Origin: Falsochrobactrum shanghaiense
GTDB lineage: Bacteria > Pseudomonadota > Alphaproteobacteria > Rhizobiales > Rhizobiaceae
Direction of reading: 5' to 3'
DNA: 64,000 nucleotides
NCBI RefSeq assembly: GCF_003149535.1
Contig: NZ_QGDB01000003.1
Location: forward strand, 310,001 to 374,000
In this document: one piece after another, positions 9,425-18,805 of the stretch
How the letters are laid out: every line of letters begins with the position of its first letter
Numbering within the stretch: the first letter of the stretch is position 1
Translations under genes and position numbers: made by a program
The notes under the pieces: generated by a model
What the model saw: the letters and a program-made list of their open reading frames with translations, nothing else
Database searches by the model: none
Told to the model about the DNA's origin: nothing

Positions 9425-10972
9425 TCAGTTCTGCTCGTCAGCATCCACGAAACGCGGGAAGACCGGCTGCGGCGCTGGCAGTTCCGTTCCTCCGGCAAGC
9501 GGGCTTGCCGCAATATCCACAAATTGCCGTTTGTCGGCCGGGATCGCCAGAATACCGAGAAGCTTTTCAGCCGATTGCGGGATAAAGGGCTGCACCATAA
9601 TACCGACGCGGCGGATCACTTCAGCCGTCACATAAAGCACGGTATTCATGCGCGCGGGATCGGTCTTGCGCAGCGCCCATGGCTCCTGCCCGGCGAAATA
9701 GCGGTTTGCTTCCGCAACGACAGCGAAGATCGTGCCGAGCGCCAGATGCAGCGCCTGATCGCCCATCGCCCTGCGCGCGCTTTCGAGCGCGGCACCCGCC
9801 TGATCGAGAATTGCCTTGTCGGCGTCAGAAAAATCGCCGGGCTGTGGAACCTTGCCTTCGCAATTCTTGGCGATCATCGAAAGCGAACGCTGCGCGAGGT
9901 TGCCCAGATCATTGGCAAGATCGGCATTGGTGCGGTTGACGATCGCCTCATGGCTATAGCTGCCATCCTGACCGAAAGGCACTTCGCGCATCAGGAAATA
10001 GCGCAACTGATCCAGCCCATAACGCTCGACTAGATCGAAGGGATCGATGACGTTGCCGACCGACTTCGACATCTTCTCGCCGCGATTGAACAGGAAGCCA
10101 TGCGCGAAAACGCGCTTTGGCAGTTCGATCCCCGCCGACATCAGGAATGCCGGCCAATAGACGGCGTGAAAACGCGAAATATCCTTGCCGATCACATGCG
10201 CATTCGCGGGCCAATAGGCCCATTTATCGCTATCCGTATCGGGATAACCAAGTGCGGTGATGTAATTGGTCAGCGCATCGACCCACACATACATGACGTG
10301 TTTTTCATCGCCCGGCACCGGAATACCCCAGTCGAAAGTCGTGCGCGAGATCGACAGGTCTTTGAGGCCCGATTTTACGAAGCTTACGATTTCATTGCGG
10401 CGCTCGGCGGGCATGATGAAGCCCGGATTCTTCTCGTAAAGGTCGAGAAGCCTGTCCTGATAGTCCGACAGGCGGAAGAAATAGCTTTCTTCCTCAACCC
10501 ATTCGACCGGCGTTCCCTGCGGACCGTAGCGCACGCCATCCTCACGGAGTTCGGTTTCGTCCTCGCCGTAATAGGCTTCATCGCGTACCGAATACCAGCC
10601 GGCATAGCCGCCTTTATAAATGTCGCCATTGGCGGCCATTGCTTGCCAGATAGCCTGGCTTGCCTTGTAATGGCGTTCTTCCGATGTGCGTATATATTCA
10701 TCGTGCGAACTGTTGAGCATGCTGCCCATGCGCTGGAACGCCGCCGTATTGCGGTCGGCCAGTTCGCGCGGCGTGATGCCTTCCTTGCGGGCGCTTTGCA
10801 GCATCTTGATACCGTGCTCATCCGAGCCGGTGAGGAAATAAACGTCCTTGCCGTCAAGACGCTGGAACCGCGCCAGAGCGTCAGTCGCAATCAACTCATA
10901 AGCATGTCCGATATGAGGCTTGCCGTTCGGGTAAGCAATCGCGGTGGTGATATAGAATTTTTCACGGCTCAT
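9425..10972 (-). CDS. metG: methionyl-tRNA synthetase
   Basis: The 515-aa class I synthetase charges tRNA-Met in the cytoplasm. The HIGH-type motif is [12 protein letters not shown] near residue 15 and the KMSKS motif is [14 protein letters not shown]. The start at 10972 gives [17 protein letters not shown]; a longer open frame adds 19 residues that do not resemble the family. It lacks the C-terminal tRNA-binding extension of the long MetG type. It is followed closely by tatD. Confidence 0.95.
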   Translation of the reverse strand: MSREKFYITTAIAYPNGKPHIGHAYELIATDALARFQRLDGKDVYFLTGSDEHGIKMLQSARKEGITPRELADRNTAAFQRMGSMLNSSHDEYIRTSEERHYKASQAIWQAMAANGDIYKGGYAGWYSVRDEAYYGEDETELREDGVRYGPQGTPVEWVEEESYFFRLSDYQDRLLDLYEKNPGFIMPAERRNEIVSFVKSGLKDLSISRTTFDWGIPVPGDEKHVMYVWVDALTNYITALGYPDTDSDKWAYWPANAHVIGKDISRFHAVYWPAFLMSAGIELPKRVFAHGFLFNRGEKMSKSVGNVIDPFDLVERYGLDQLRYFLMREVPFGQDGSYSHEAIVNRTNADLANDLGNLAQRSLSMIAKNCEGKVPQPGDFSDADKAILDQAGAALESARRAMGDQALHLALGTIFAVVAEANRYFAGQEPWALRKTDPARMNTVLYVTAEVIRRVGIMVQPFIPQSAEKLLGILAIPADKRQFVDIAASPLAGGTELPAPQPVFPRFVDADEQN

Positions 10973-11074
10973 TGTGGACCCGGTCTTTCGATGATTGAAA
11001 ACGCATCCGAAGGATCGCCAGACGCGCAAATAGAAAATTCGTCAGCGGTGACATAACGCATGTCGGCGATCATG

Positions 11075-12151
11075 TCACGCCAGCGAAGGCGCTCCAGATT
11101 GAAAAGCACGATAGGTTTTTTGCAGGAGGATCAAAACCGCCTGCCTGCGGTCGAGATTATAGGTCTCCGCCTCGGAAGTTTCGCGGACAAGATCGCCCCA
11201 AAGGCGCGACCATGCTTCTGCATCCCGCAATTGACCCGATTGCGCAAGGCCGAGCGCCTGCGCTGCCACACGCCCCATGAGATAGTCGCGAAACAACCCG
11301 TATTGCACTTCCGCCTCGCGGCCGCTCACCGCGCCTGCCAGCGTTTGCGCCTTTGCAAGATCGAATACCGGGCCGCCCAATATAGCATCCACGGTATCGG
11401 AAATTTCAATCCCGCCATAGGCGGACAAAAGCAAAGCATTGCGTACACTGCCTTCCGATCTCTCCAGCAGCGAGGGCGTAATCGTATCGGCATCCAGTCC
11501 GATAGAAGAACCGATACGGGTTACTGCATCCCTCAGCGCGATCTCATCCAGCGGCTTGAACTGCATACTCTGGCAACGGGAGCGAATCGTGGGCAGAAGC
11601 CGTCCCGAGGAATGCGAAACCAGAATGAAAAGCGCGCGTGCAGGCGGTTCTTCCAATGTCTTGAGCAAAGCATTGGCCGCGTTGCGGTTCATATCGTCTG
11701 CCGGATCGACAATGACGATTCGCCACGCATTATCCGACGCCGTACGGGTAAGAAAATGCGTCACCCGCCGAATTTCCTCGACCGGAATGCCTGTCTTGAA
11801 TTTAGCTGTCTTTTGATCGAAGGGGCGGTTGATATGCAATATGGCCGGGTGCATGCCACCCGCGATCTGACGCCATAACGGCTTGCTGAAATCCGGAATG
11901 ATAATTTTCTCCGGCGCGCGCGCTGGATCGGGATGCGCAAGCATATGCCCCGCCAGATGAAATGCCAGCGTGGCCTTGCCTATCCCCTGCGGGCCTTCGA
12001 AAAGCAATGCGTGATGCATTCGGCCTTCACGATAGGCCTGCGCAAGAAATGCCGCGATCTCGTCATGTCCGGTAATGTAATCGCTTGCGGAGGGACCAGC
12101 GACGCCTTCGATGGAATCATGTGCTTTGGGGATTTCCAGTCCTTCGATCAC
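11075..12151 (-). CDS. holB: DNA polymerase III subunit delta'
   Basis: The 358-aa protein is the delta' subunit of the sliding-clamp loader. It has the degenerate AAA+ module typical of the subunit: [18 protein letters not shown] for the P-loop region, then [24 protein letters not shown] and [11 protein letters not shown] as sensor and SRC elements. Its start overlaps the tmk stop by 4 bp (ATGA), as in many bacteria, so translation is probably coupled. Confidence 0.92.
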   Translation of the reverse strand: MIEGLEIPKAHDSIEGVAGPSASDYITGHDEIAAFLAQAYREGRMHHALLFEGPQGIGKATLAFHLAGHMLAHPDPARAPEKIIIPDFSKPLWRQIAGGMHPAILHINRPFDQKTAKFKTGIPVEEIRRVTHFLTRTASDNAWRIVIVDPADDMNRNAANALLKTLEEPPARALFILVSHSSGRLLPTIRSRCQSMQFKPLDEIALRDAVTRIGSSIGLDADTITPSLLERSEGSVRNALLLSAYGGIEISDTVDAILGGPVFDLAKAQTLAGAVSGREAEVQYGLFRDYLMGRVAAQALGLAQSGQLRDAEAWSRLWGDLVRETSEAETYNLDRRQAVLILLQKTYRAFQSGAPSLA

Positions 12152-12792
12152 AGAAGTCCCCTTTTCTTCAAAGTTGCATCTGCGACCATGATGATGTCGT
12201 TTGAAATTTCACTCACGCTTCGATCCGCATCGATCACCTTGCAGCGGTGAGGCTCGGCTTCGGCAATTGCCAGAAATGCCTGACGCCGCGCTTCATGCAC
12301 CCCAATGTCTTCCTTCTCGAAGCGGTCTGCCGCATCCTTTCCACGGCGTTTTCCCGCACGGGAAAGTCCTTTTTCCGCCGGAATATCCAGAATGATCGTC
12401 AAGTCCGGCATCATGCCATCGATGGCGATACGCTCGATTGCAGCCATATAGGTGTCATCGAGATTGCCGGTTACACCCTGATAGGCGCGGCTCGAATCAA
12501 TGAAGCGGTCGCAAAGCACAATGCGCCCTTCAGCCAAAGCCGGTCGGATGAGTTGATCGACATGATCGGCACGGGCAGCAGCAAAAAGCAGCGCTTCCAT
12601 GGCAGGTCCATATTGCTCGGCATTGCCGCTCAATATGACATGGCGGATGGCTTCGGCGCCTGCCGAGCCGCCCGGCTCACGCGTGATCAGCGGATCAAGA
12701 CCAAGAGCGCGCAGGTGCTCCGCGAGCAAAGCAATCTGGGTGGATTTCCCCGCCCCTTCCCCGCCTTCAAATGTAATGAACAATCCGCTCAC
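12148..12792 (-). CDS. tmk: thymidylate kinase
   Basis: The 214-aa enzyme phosphorylates dTMP to dTDP. The P-loop is [11 protein letters not shown] near residues 7-17, followed by TREPGG, the dTMP-binding [12 protein letters not shown] and the lid region [15 protein letters not shown]. The GTG start at 12792 gives the usual N-terminus [13 protein letters not shown] and follows a GCGGAAA site. An ATG at 12858 would add 22 polar residues not seen in the family, so the shorter form is preferred, though not proven. The gene lies between dacF and holB in one operon. Confidence 0.92.
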   Translation of the reverse strand: MSGLFITFEGGEGAGKSTQIALLAEHLRALGLDPLITREPGGSAGAEAIRHVILSGNAEQYGPAMEALLFAAARADHVDQLIRPALAEGRIVLCDRFIDSSRAYQGVTGNLDDTYMAAIERIAIDGMMPDLTIILDIPAEKGLSRAGKRRGKDAADRFEKEDIGVHEARRQAFLAIAEAEPHRCKVIDADRSVSEISNDIIMVADATLKKRGLL

Positions 12793-12868
12793 GCTGGTTT
12801 CCGCATCAATGAACTCACGCCGAACAGGCTTGCCCTGTTTATCGGCGTTTGCACGCAAGGTCGAGCGT

Positions 12869-14059
12869 TTAGAAATATTTCCTCAGCCAGCCCGTCGCAA
12901 GCTCGAATGCAGCCCCCATCGCGCGCTGCGACAGGCTCCCCATTACAACCGGCTGTGCCGTGAAGAGTGGGATTTGCCGCACGATATTGCCGTCGAGTTC
13001 AAACTGCATCGAGCCTATCTGCTTATCTGCCTCCAAAGGCGCATGCAGCGGCCCATCATATAAAATGCGCGCTTTCAGCCTGTTGCGTCCTTCTTTTGGC
13101 AAAAGAAGCTCGACGTCAGCGTCCACTTTCAGCGCGACATGGTTGAGCGCGCCCCCGAAGACCTGCGCTTCGCCTACGCGTTCGTTAGCCGCATAAATAT
13201 GAACCTTGTCGAAGGCGTTCATTCCCCATTCTATGAGCTTTCTGGCCTCTTCCTCGCGCTCCCTGGCGCTTGCAAGGCCGCTCATGGCGAGAAAGAGCCT
13301 GCGGCCATGCTGTTGCGCCGAAGCAACCAGTGCATAGCCGGATTCTTCCGCAAAGCCGGTGCCCATTCCATCTGCACCGACTTCCAGCCGCAAGAGCGGA
13401 TTGCGATTGCGCTGGAAGATATTGTTCCAGGTAAAGGCCGGCTGCGCGTAATATGGGTAATATTCGGGGTAGGAAGAATGAATATGGCGGGCAAGCTTCG
13501 TCAGGTCCGAAAGCGTTACCGCCTGTCCTTGAGCGGGCAAGCCCGTCGCGTTTACAAAGCGGGAATCGCGCAACCCCAGCTCGGCCGCGCGATCATTCAT
13601 TTTGCCGGCAAAAGCCTGCTCGCTGCCAGCCAGCCCTTCTGCCAGAACGATGGCCCCATCATTCGCTGCCTGCACAATCATACCCTGAAGGAGATCGGCG
13701 ACGGTCGGAGTCGATTTGATACGCGCGAACATCGTCGATGTTCGTGACGGTGCACCGCCTGTTCGCCATGCATATTCACTGACCGGATAGGCTGTTTCCA
13801 GAGTGATCTGGCCGCCTTTAAGCGCATCGAAAACAATTTCCGCCGTCATAAGCTTCGCCAGTGAAGCCGGAGGCACTTTTTTATCCGGATTTTTGGACAA
13901 AAGGACGGTGTCACTGCCATCATCGATCAGCAGAACCTGCGGTGCCTTGGTGGGAAATCCGTCACCTTGAGCGGTTTCAGCCTGGACAGGAAAAATGCTC
14001 GCCGCCAGCAGAGCCGCGGCGATTGCTGCAAGGTTTATATTTTTTGACAAAAGCCCCAT
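12869..14059 (-). CDS. dacF: D-alanyl-D-alanine carboxypeptidase-like protein with altered motifs
   Basis: The 396-aa exported protein of the S11 (DacF/PBP5) family trims the terminal D-Ala of peptidoglycan pentapeptides. A signal peptide covers about residues 1-27, ending at VQA. The nucleophile motif SLAK (S66, K69) is intact. The second motif reads AAN (131-133) where SxN is expected, and the third reads GTG (233-235) in [12 protein letters not shown] where KTG is expected. A C-terminal beta-domain and a last amphipathic segment (GWLRKYF) for membrane contact follow. The fold is clear; the activity is less so. It lies just upstream of tmk. Confidence 0.85.
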   Translation of the reverse strand: MGLLSKNINLAAIAAALLAASIFPVQAETAQGDGFPTKAPQVLLIDDGSDTVLLSKNPDKKVPPASLAKLMTAEIVFDALKGGQITLETAYPVSEYAWRTGGAPSRTSTMFARIKSTPTVADLLQGMIVQAANDGAIVLAEGLAGSEQAFAGKMNDRAAELGLRDSRFVNATGLPAQGQAVTLSDLTKLARHIHSSYPEYYPYYAQPAFTWNNIFQRNRNPLLRLEVGADGMGTGFAEESGYALVASAQQHGRRLFLAMSGLASAREREEEARKLIEWGMNAFDKVHIYAANERVGEAQVFGGALNHVALKVDADVELLLPKEGRNRLKARILYDGPLHAPLEADKQIGSMQFELDGNIVRQIPLFTAQPVVMGSLSQRAMGAAFELATGWLRKYF

Positions 14060-14114
14060 AATTCACCACGTCGCCAGCAAGCCGGGCAAGCTTGCGCAGC
14101 ATATCGGATGAAAA

Positions 14115-15335
14115 TCAATCGGCACGGACGATAAATGCATCCACTGCACCGGCTTTCCATGCTGCCCGCAGCAGATCGTCATTGCCGCCCTGTTCTGCAT
14201 AAGCCGCCAATTCATAGACTTCGCCGTTCTGGGTGGGGATTTTCGTCCGCGTCACCTTGGCGAATCCGGGCAGCGCCTTTTCGATCCGTAGCGCATCGTT
14301 GAGCGTTGCGAATAAGCCAAGCTCGACATATTCGCGCTGCTCTTCAGCATTCCTGCGCTTCCATGCATCGGATACGGCGCTTGCGGTCAGGATGTGGCCA
14401 TAGGCCTTCTCCTGCGTAGATGTTGCAGCATCCCAGCGCTCGGCGGCGTAGCCTGCCAGGCCCGCCACATGAGCGATATTGGCGCTGGCAATACCGAAAC
14501 CCGGAGCCGGGCGTTGCGATGGCACCGGCACATTTGCTGGCAGAACGGGTATTTCGCCAAACGTATCGCCATAGGCCGGATTAATCTCGAAAGGCGAGTT
14601 CTGCGGCACAGGTGCTGATACCGGCATAGCCGCCATTGCGGGAGAGATGGGCGTCGGGCCGTTCATCGCCATCATGACGCCCGTTGCAGGCCGGCCGATC
14701 ATATCGCTATTGCCCGGCTGGTAGGATGCCATCAGATAGGAATCATCATTTCCATCCAGCGGCGCACGGCCTACATATTCCACTTTCACACTGGCTGTAC
14801 CATGGTGCTTATAATCGAGCAGTTCGGCGGCTCTTTCTGAAAGATCGATAACGCGGTCGCGTTCAAAAGGTCCGCGATCATTGACGCGAACAATGACCGA
14901 ACTGCCATTTGCGACATTAGTAACGCGCGCATAGCTGGGCAGCGGCATGGTTGGATGCGCGGCCGTCAGGTGCGTCATGTCATAAATTTCGCCATTGGCG
15001 GTCAAACGGCCATGAAAAGCGCTGCCATACCAGGAGGCTCTTCCTGTTGCGGCGTAATTCTTGTTTTCCTTGGGATAGTACCAGCGGCCTTTGACCTGAT
15101 AGGGTTTACCGATCTGGTCGCGCCCACCGCCGCGGGGCAGAGGCTTACCCTGCGCACTCGTGACACGAGGACTGGCCTTCACGCCATATTTGGATTCGGG
15201 AAAATATTCTTTCGACTGCTTTTTCTTCGTCTTTTGATCTGGAGAACCCGCGCAGCCCGCCAAAACCACAGCCAAAGCAGCCAGACTCAGCGTGGTGGTT
15301 GCTCCCCAACTTCTCCGCCAACGATTTGAACTCAT
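14115..15335 (-). CDS. rlpA: septal ring lytic transglycosylase RlpA family lipoprotein
   Basis: The 406-aa lipoprotein has a signal ending LAGC (lipobox). A double-psi beta-barrel RlpA domain follows (GRASWYGSAFHGRLTANGE, then VNDRGPFERDRVIDLSERAAELL), with an aspartate in DRGPF as in active RlpA enzymes. A Pro-rich linker follows, then a C-terminal SPOR-type domain that binds denuded glycan at the septum. The start at 15335 (MSSNRWRRS) is chosen to give a normal lipoprotein signal; the frame is open 23 codons further. It precedes the carboxypeptidase gene, so two cell-wall genes are adjacent. Confidence 0.88.
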   Translation of the reverse strand: MSSNRWRRSWGATTTLSLAALAVVLAGCAGSPDQKTKKKQSKEYFPESKYGVKASPRVTSAQGKPLPRGGGRDQIGKPYQVKGRWYYPKENKNYAATGRASWYGSAFHGRLTANGEIYDMTHLTAAHPTMPLPSYARVTNVANGSSVIVRVNDRGPFERDRVIDLSERAAELLDYKHHGTASVKVEYVGRAPLDGNDDSYLMASYQPGNSDMIGRPATGVMMAMNGPTPISPAMAAMPVSAPVPQNSPFEINPAYGDTFGEIPVLPANVPVPSQRPAPGFGIASANIAHVAGLAGYAAERWDAATSTQEKAYGHILTASAVSDAWKRRNAEEQREYVELGLFATLNDALRIEKALPGFAKVTRTKIPTQNGEVYELAAYAEQGGNDDLLRAAWKAGAVDAFIVRAD

Positions 15336-15404
15336 ACGCAACACGCCCGCAACCCAATTAGAGGAACCCGACTTGTCCCAAACTTTTAAAATTATTGATC
15401 TCAC

Positions 15405-15600
15405 TGAATCATTGACGGATCATTAATATATTCGCAGAACCTATCATTGGATCGACCCTGCGCGCAATTACGCTATGCGCCTTCGAGCGGCCAAACTCCT
15501 AAATGAACATTCTTGTGTCAATCCCGGAACCTTCATCTGACTGATCCGTTATATGAGTGGCTCTTATGACCTCCGAGCCAGTCACCTAACGTCATGATCT
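15405..15600. other. intergenic stretch upstream of rlpA with possible sRNA
   Basis: No open reading frame of note lies here. Stretches such as TTGACGGATCATTAATATATT are AT-rich and could be promoter elements for rlpA or a plus-strand transcript. The region ends in an isolated plus-strand terminator, and no gene on that strand precedes it. A small RNA is one explanation, not shown. Confidence 0.3.
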
Positions 15601-15634
15601 TGGCCCGCTTCTTTGTCAAGCGGGCCATTTTTTT
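15601..15634 (+). terminator. orphan Rho-independent terminator
   Basis: The 10-bp perfect stem TGGCCCGCTT (15601-15610) pairs with AAGCGGGCCA (15618-15627) around CTTTGTC, then T7. It faces the plus strand, where no upstream coding gene exists. In the reverse direction it would follow the minus-strand lipid kinase but lacks as good a T-run there (the reverse tail reads AGATCATGAC), so the plus reading is favoured. Confidence 0.75.
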
Positions 15635-15656
15635 CAGAACGATATGCTGAATCCGA

Positions 15657-16547
15657 CTATTGAGCGGGCTGCGGCCTGTACACATTGATGGCATTCCGGC
15701 GCAGGCGAAAATGGGCGGGCGTCCACGTCGACAGTTCGCCATCCGTATTCACGGGGCGCGGTTTCTTCGTCTTGATTACAACTTCAGTCGTGGAAAAGGT
15801 CCGCACATCATCCCATTTGGACTGCGTCCCCTCGCGCAGGCTGGGCAGCAGTTTGAGCAGTTTCCACCAGTGATCGATCTCAAGGCTATAAAAATCGAGC
15901 AGCCCGTCATCGATGGCGGCATCTTTTTTGACCGCCATGCCCCCACCGTAGAATTTTCCATTCCCCACCGACACCTGAAATGTCTTCATCTTCTCCGTCA
16001 TGCCATCATGCTCCAGATAAGCGGTGAAAAGTTCTGAACGCATCAGGATACGAGCCGCCGTAATGGCATAACCAAGCTTTCCCCATTTCTTTTTTGCATC
16101 GGCACTCAATTGGCCGGCCAGATCTGAACTAAAGCCGATACTCGCGACATTGAAATAAAGATGACCATTCACCTCACCCAGATCAACCGGATGCGATGCA
16201 TAGGTCGGCAACCGCCGCGCAGCTTCAGCAGGATCTGCAGGTATTCCAATGGTGCGCGCAAAATCATTCGCTGTTCCGAGCGGCAATATGGCAAGCGGAA
16301 GCCCCGTTTTAACAAGGCCCTTGGATGCAGCGTTCAAGGTTCCGTCGCCTCCGCCAATAATAACCAGATCGATCCCTTCAGTTGTCTCAATAATATCGGA
16401 AATGGCTGCATCGCCCTGAGGTGACTTTTCGATCAGGGAAATGCCGCCCTCCTCCAGGATTGATCGCATATGAGGATTAAACCCTTTGCCATTTCGGGCA
16501 TTGGGATTGACGATAAGCAGTGCGCTACGCTTGGAAAGTGGAGCCAT
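15657..16547 (-). CDS. YegS/BmrU-type lipid kinase (diacylglycerol kinase catalytic domain)
   Basis: The 296-aa protein has the diacylglycerol kinase catalytic fold: LLIVNPNARNGKG at the N-terminus, the nucleotide-binding GGGDGTLN near residue 67, then PLGTANDFARTIGIP. A C-terminal beta-sandwich holds VGNGKFYGGGM. The family phosphorylates diacylglycerol or related lipids at the membrane. The exact substrate is unknown. No operon partner is close; the tRNA-Gly gene lies upstream on the other strand. Confidence 0.87.
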   Translation of the reverse strand: MAPLSKRSALLIVNPNARNGKGFNPHMRSILEEGGISLIEKSPQGDAAISDIIETTEGIDLVIIGGGDGTLNAASKGLVKTGLPLAILPLGTANDFARTIGIPADPAEAARRLPTYASHPVDLGEVNGHLYFNVASIGFSSDLAGQLSADAKKKWGKLGYAITAARILMRSELFTAYLEHDGMTEKMKTFQVSVGNGKFYGGGMAVKKDAAIDDGLLDFYSLEIDHWWKLLKLLPSLREGTQSKWDDVRTFSTTEVVIKTKKPRPVNTDGELSTWTPAHFRLRRNAINVYRPQPAQ

Positions 16548-16757
16548 GAATTACCTGTTATCCGAGTAGATACCGATCAACTCAAATGGGCTTTTTTGTA
16601 TAAATATCGAGAGAGGGAGCGATAAATTCTTTGTGCCCGCTGTCCCGATCCTGAAGTTTGCGTCCGGTTTCCTGCCCTGAGGAAAATCGGTCGGACGCTT
16701 ATTGACAAGCGCTGGCATGCACGCGAAGAAGAGAGGCTGCCACGCAGATTTTTCAAA

Positions 16758-16831
16758 GCGGGTATGATGTAATGGTAGCCTGTCAGCTTCCCAAGCTGAA
16801 CGCGCGGGTTCGATTCCCGCTACCCGCTCCA
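16758..16831 (+). tRNA. tRNA-Gly(CCC)
   Basis: The 74-nt cloverleaf has acceptor arms GCGGGTA and TACCCGC, anticodon stem TCAGC/GCTGA with loop TTCCCAA (anticodon CCC), T-arm GCGGGTTCGATTCCCGC, and an encoded CCA. It is the last host gene before the split tRNA-Arg that marks the island's left border. Confidence 0.95.
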
Positions 16832-17012
16832 ATTCTGCCCACGTCCTAAGCCGATGTCGAATGCCTGTGCTTCGGATTGTCATTCGATCTTGCGCGCTAC
16901 AGATCGCTAGTGTGCCGGGGTTTCGGCACTGTGCCAAAATTGTGCCAACAAATAGCTAAATCCCGACAGCCATCTTCGCGATGTAGTTAATTCTTTGATT
17001 TTATTGATTTTA

Positions 17013-17057
17013 TGGCGCACCCGACAGGATTCGAACCTGTGACCTCTGCCTTCGGAG
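17013..17057 (-). pseudogene. 3' part of host tRNA-Arg(CCG); island attachment site attL
   Basis: On the minus strand this holds the anticodon loop CTCCGAA, the 3' anticodon strand GGCAG, variable and T-arm (CAGGTTCGAATCCTG) and the acceptor end GGGTGCGCCA. It has no 5' half: the sequence left of the loop changes to AT-rich island DNA at 17058. The missing half is at 38344-38385. The shared core GCCTTCGGAG is at 17048-17057. Joined, the two parts give a tRNA whose anticodon stem pairs perfectly (CTGCC with GGCAG). Confidence 0.9.
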
Positions 17058-17188
17058 CAATTAATAGCAGTCTATCCGAAACGTGCGATGGACTACGCTA
17101 TAGTGCGATAAGGCACTGAAATAACTTTACTTTCCAGCGCATCACGACGGAAAAACGTAACCGGCTCTACGCTGTGGTTTTCCCCCAT

Positions 17189-17212
17189 GTGCTTACGTGG
17201 TGCTTACGCGAG
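17189..17212 (+). repeat. left integrase arm-type repeat pair
   Basis: Two direct TGCTTACG units spaced 11 bp apart lie just upstream of the integrase gene. The same 24-bp pattern, with only two differences in the spacer, is at 38221-38244 by the right end. Paired repeats near both attachment sites and the integrase promoter are what arm-type binding sites of tyrosine recombinases look like; binding is inferred. Confidence 0.6.
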
Positions 17213-17237
17213 AGCCCGACTGGAAAGGATCGATTCC

Positions 17238-18554
17238 ATGCCAAAGATATCGAAACGGCTTGTTGAGAGCGCCATAACCAAGCCCATCGACTACGTCATC
17301 TGGGACGATGACCTGCCCGGATTTGGATTGAGAGTCTTCGCGTCGGGCAAGCGCAGCTATGTGATCCAATATCGAAGCAACGGATCTTCCCGGCGTTTCA
17401 CCATCGGCCTTCACGGCATCTGGACGCCCGAGACTGCACGACGCGAGGCGAAGGCACAACTCGGGCGCGTGGCTCAAGGCGACGATCCGGCGGAAGAAAA
17501 GCTGGAGGACCGAAATGCCATGACGATCAAGGAGCTTTGTGAACGCTATATCGGCGATCTCCATGCGGGTCTTATCCAGGGCAAACGCGGTCGGCCCAAG
17601 AAGCCAGCAACAATCACTACCGATATTGGCAGAATCAATGGCCACATCATCCCAATCCTCGGCAAAAAGCGCGTGCGCGATCTGAGTAAGGCTGATGTGA
17701 CGAAGATGATGAACGACATCCTGATCGGGAAAACGCGCGCAGTCAGGAAGACCAAGAACCTTCGTGGTAAATCCATTCTTCGCGGCGGACCAGGGGCAGC
17801 AAGTCGTACTGTCGGCTTACTCGGCGGGATTCTTACCTATGCGAATGACGCCGGGATTGTGGATCGAAATGTTGCCCATGGCATCAAAAAACCCAAAGAT
17901 CAGGTTCGAAACCGGCGTTTAAGCACCGCCGAATATCGGGAGATGGGCGAGGCGCTGAGGCGAGCGGCAAGTGACCCTGATCTTGCTATGATGACCGACA
18001 TAGTGCGTCAGATTGCTCTGACCGGGTGTCGGCGCAGCGAAATCATTGGTCTGCGGTGGAGCGACGTGGACCTCTCGAACAGTTGCCTACGACTGTCGGA
18101 TTCAAAGGAAGGTGCATCAATCCGCCCGATTGGCCTTGCGGTGGTCGAATTTCTGGAGATGCAGCGCGAAGTTACTGCGGGAGATTATGTGTTTCCTGGA
18201 TCGCGGGGCGGCAAGGCGTATGGTGCCTTTCCTAACAAGTGGAAGAAGATCTTCGCCGGGACTGCACTTGAGACGATCACCGCCCATGTCCTTCGGCACA
18301 GTTTTGCGAGCATTGCCAATGATCTTGGCCTCAGCGAGATCACAATTGCGGCGCTCCTTGGTCATGCTAACAGTTCGGTGACCAGTAAGTATGTCCATAC
18401 GCTGGACAACACGCTCGTCATGGCAGCCGACACCGTCTCCGGGTATATTCAAGGTCTGCTGGACGGCAAGGAATTCAAGCAAACGGCCTATGCCTTTGAC
18501 AGATGCGCGAGAAAGGCATCTCTCGAGCAGTTTCTTCAGGATGTCACAGGGTAG
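17238..18554 (+). CDS. int: island tyrosine recombinase / integrase
   Basis: The 438-aa phage-type integrase catalyses site-specific insertion and excision. The N-terminal DUF4102-like arm-binding domain covers about residues 1-90 (DDLPGFGLRVFASGKRSYVIQYR). A core-binding SAM-like domain follows, then the catalytic domain with LTGCRRSEIIGLRW (first Arg), HVLRHSFAS (His-x-x-Arg), LLGHANSSVTSKYVH (second His and the tyrosine nucleophile). The start is ATG at 17238 behind GGAAAGG; an upstream in-frame ATG at 17187 lies inside the repeat array and is less likely. It is the first gene inside attL, as expected for a tRNA-targeting integrase. Confidence 0.93.
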   Translation: MPKISKRLVESAITKPIDYVIWDDDLPGFGLRVFASGKRSYVIQYRSNGSSRRFTIGLHGIWTPETARREAKAQLGRVAQGDDPAEEKLEDRNAMTIKELCERYIGDLHAGLIQGKRGRPKKPATITTDIGRINGHIIPILGKKRVRDLSKADVTKMMNDILIGKTRAVRKTKNLRGKSILRGGPGAASRTVGLLGGILTYANDAGIVDRNVAHGIKKPKDQVRNRRLSTAEYREMGEALRRAASDPDLAMMTDIVRQIALTGCRRSEIIGLRWSDVDLSNSCLRLSDSKEGASIRPIGLAVVEFLEMQREVTAGDYVFPGSRGGKAYGAFPNKWKKIFAGTALETITAHVLRHSFASIANDLGLSEITIAALLGHANSSVTSKYVHTLDNTLVMAADTVSGYIQGLLDGKEFKQTAYAFDRCARKASLEQFLQDVTG

Positions 18555-18672
18555 TTTTCCTAGGCCTTAGGCGAGGCTAGATTGCCCCCCTGTCAGAAGC
18601 TGATGCCGTTTTCTCCAATCCTTAAAAAGTAATACCGTCTGCAGGCGGAAGATTAGTGAAAACAACTCTCCG

Positions 18673-18709
18673 GCAGACGTGGGTGACGTATTTTGTCACC
18701 CACGTCTGC
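18673..18709. repeat. perfect 15-bp inverted repeat between integrase and TIR gene
   Basis: GCAGACGTGGGTGAC (18673-18687) and its exact complement (18695-18709) flank the 7-nt GTATTTT. There is no T-run after it, so it is not a plain terminator. It lies about 97 bp before the TIR gene start and could be a regulator site, a cruciform, or an RNA hairpin in the TIR transcript's leader. Confidence 0.75.
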
Positions 18710-18805
18710 GAACCTGTTCTTATTGAAGGGTAGACGATTCGTAGCACCTGCGGCGCTCCAGAACCATGTGCTCTTCAGTTGGGAACGCAGGATCGGGAGA
18801 GCTTG

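Noticed and set aside
16551-16937. 128-aa open frame across the tRNA-Gly gene
   Set aside because: It is a translation of the antisense of tRNA-Gly and its flanks (VAGIEPARSAWEADRLPLHH), a well-known false protein pattern.
17187-17237. Upstream start for the integrase at 17187
   Set aside because: The added 17 residues are translated from the arm-type repeat array, and the ATG at 17238 has a better ribosome site and a family-like N-terminus.
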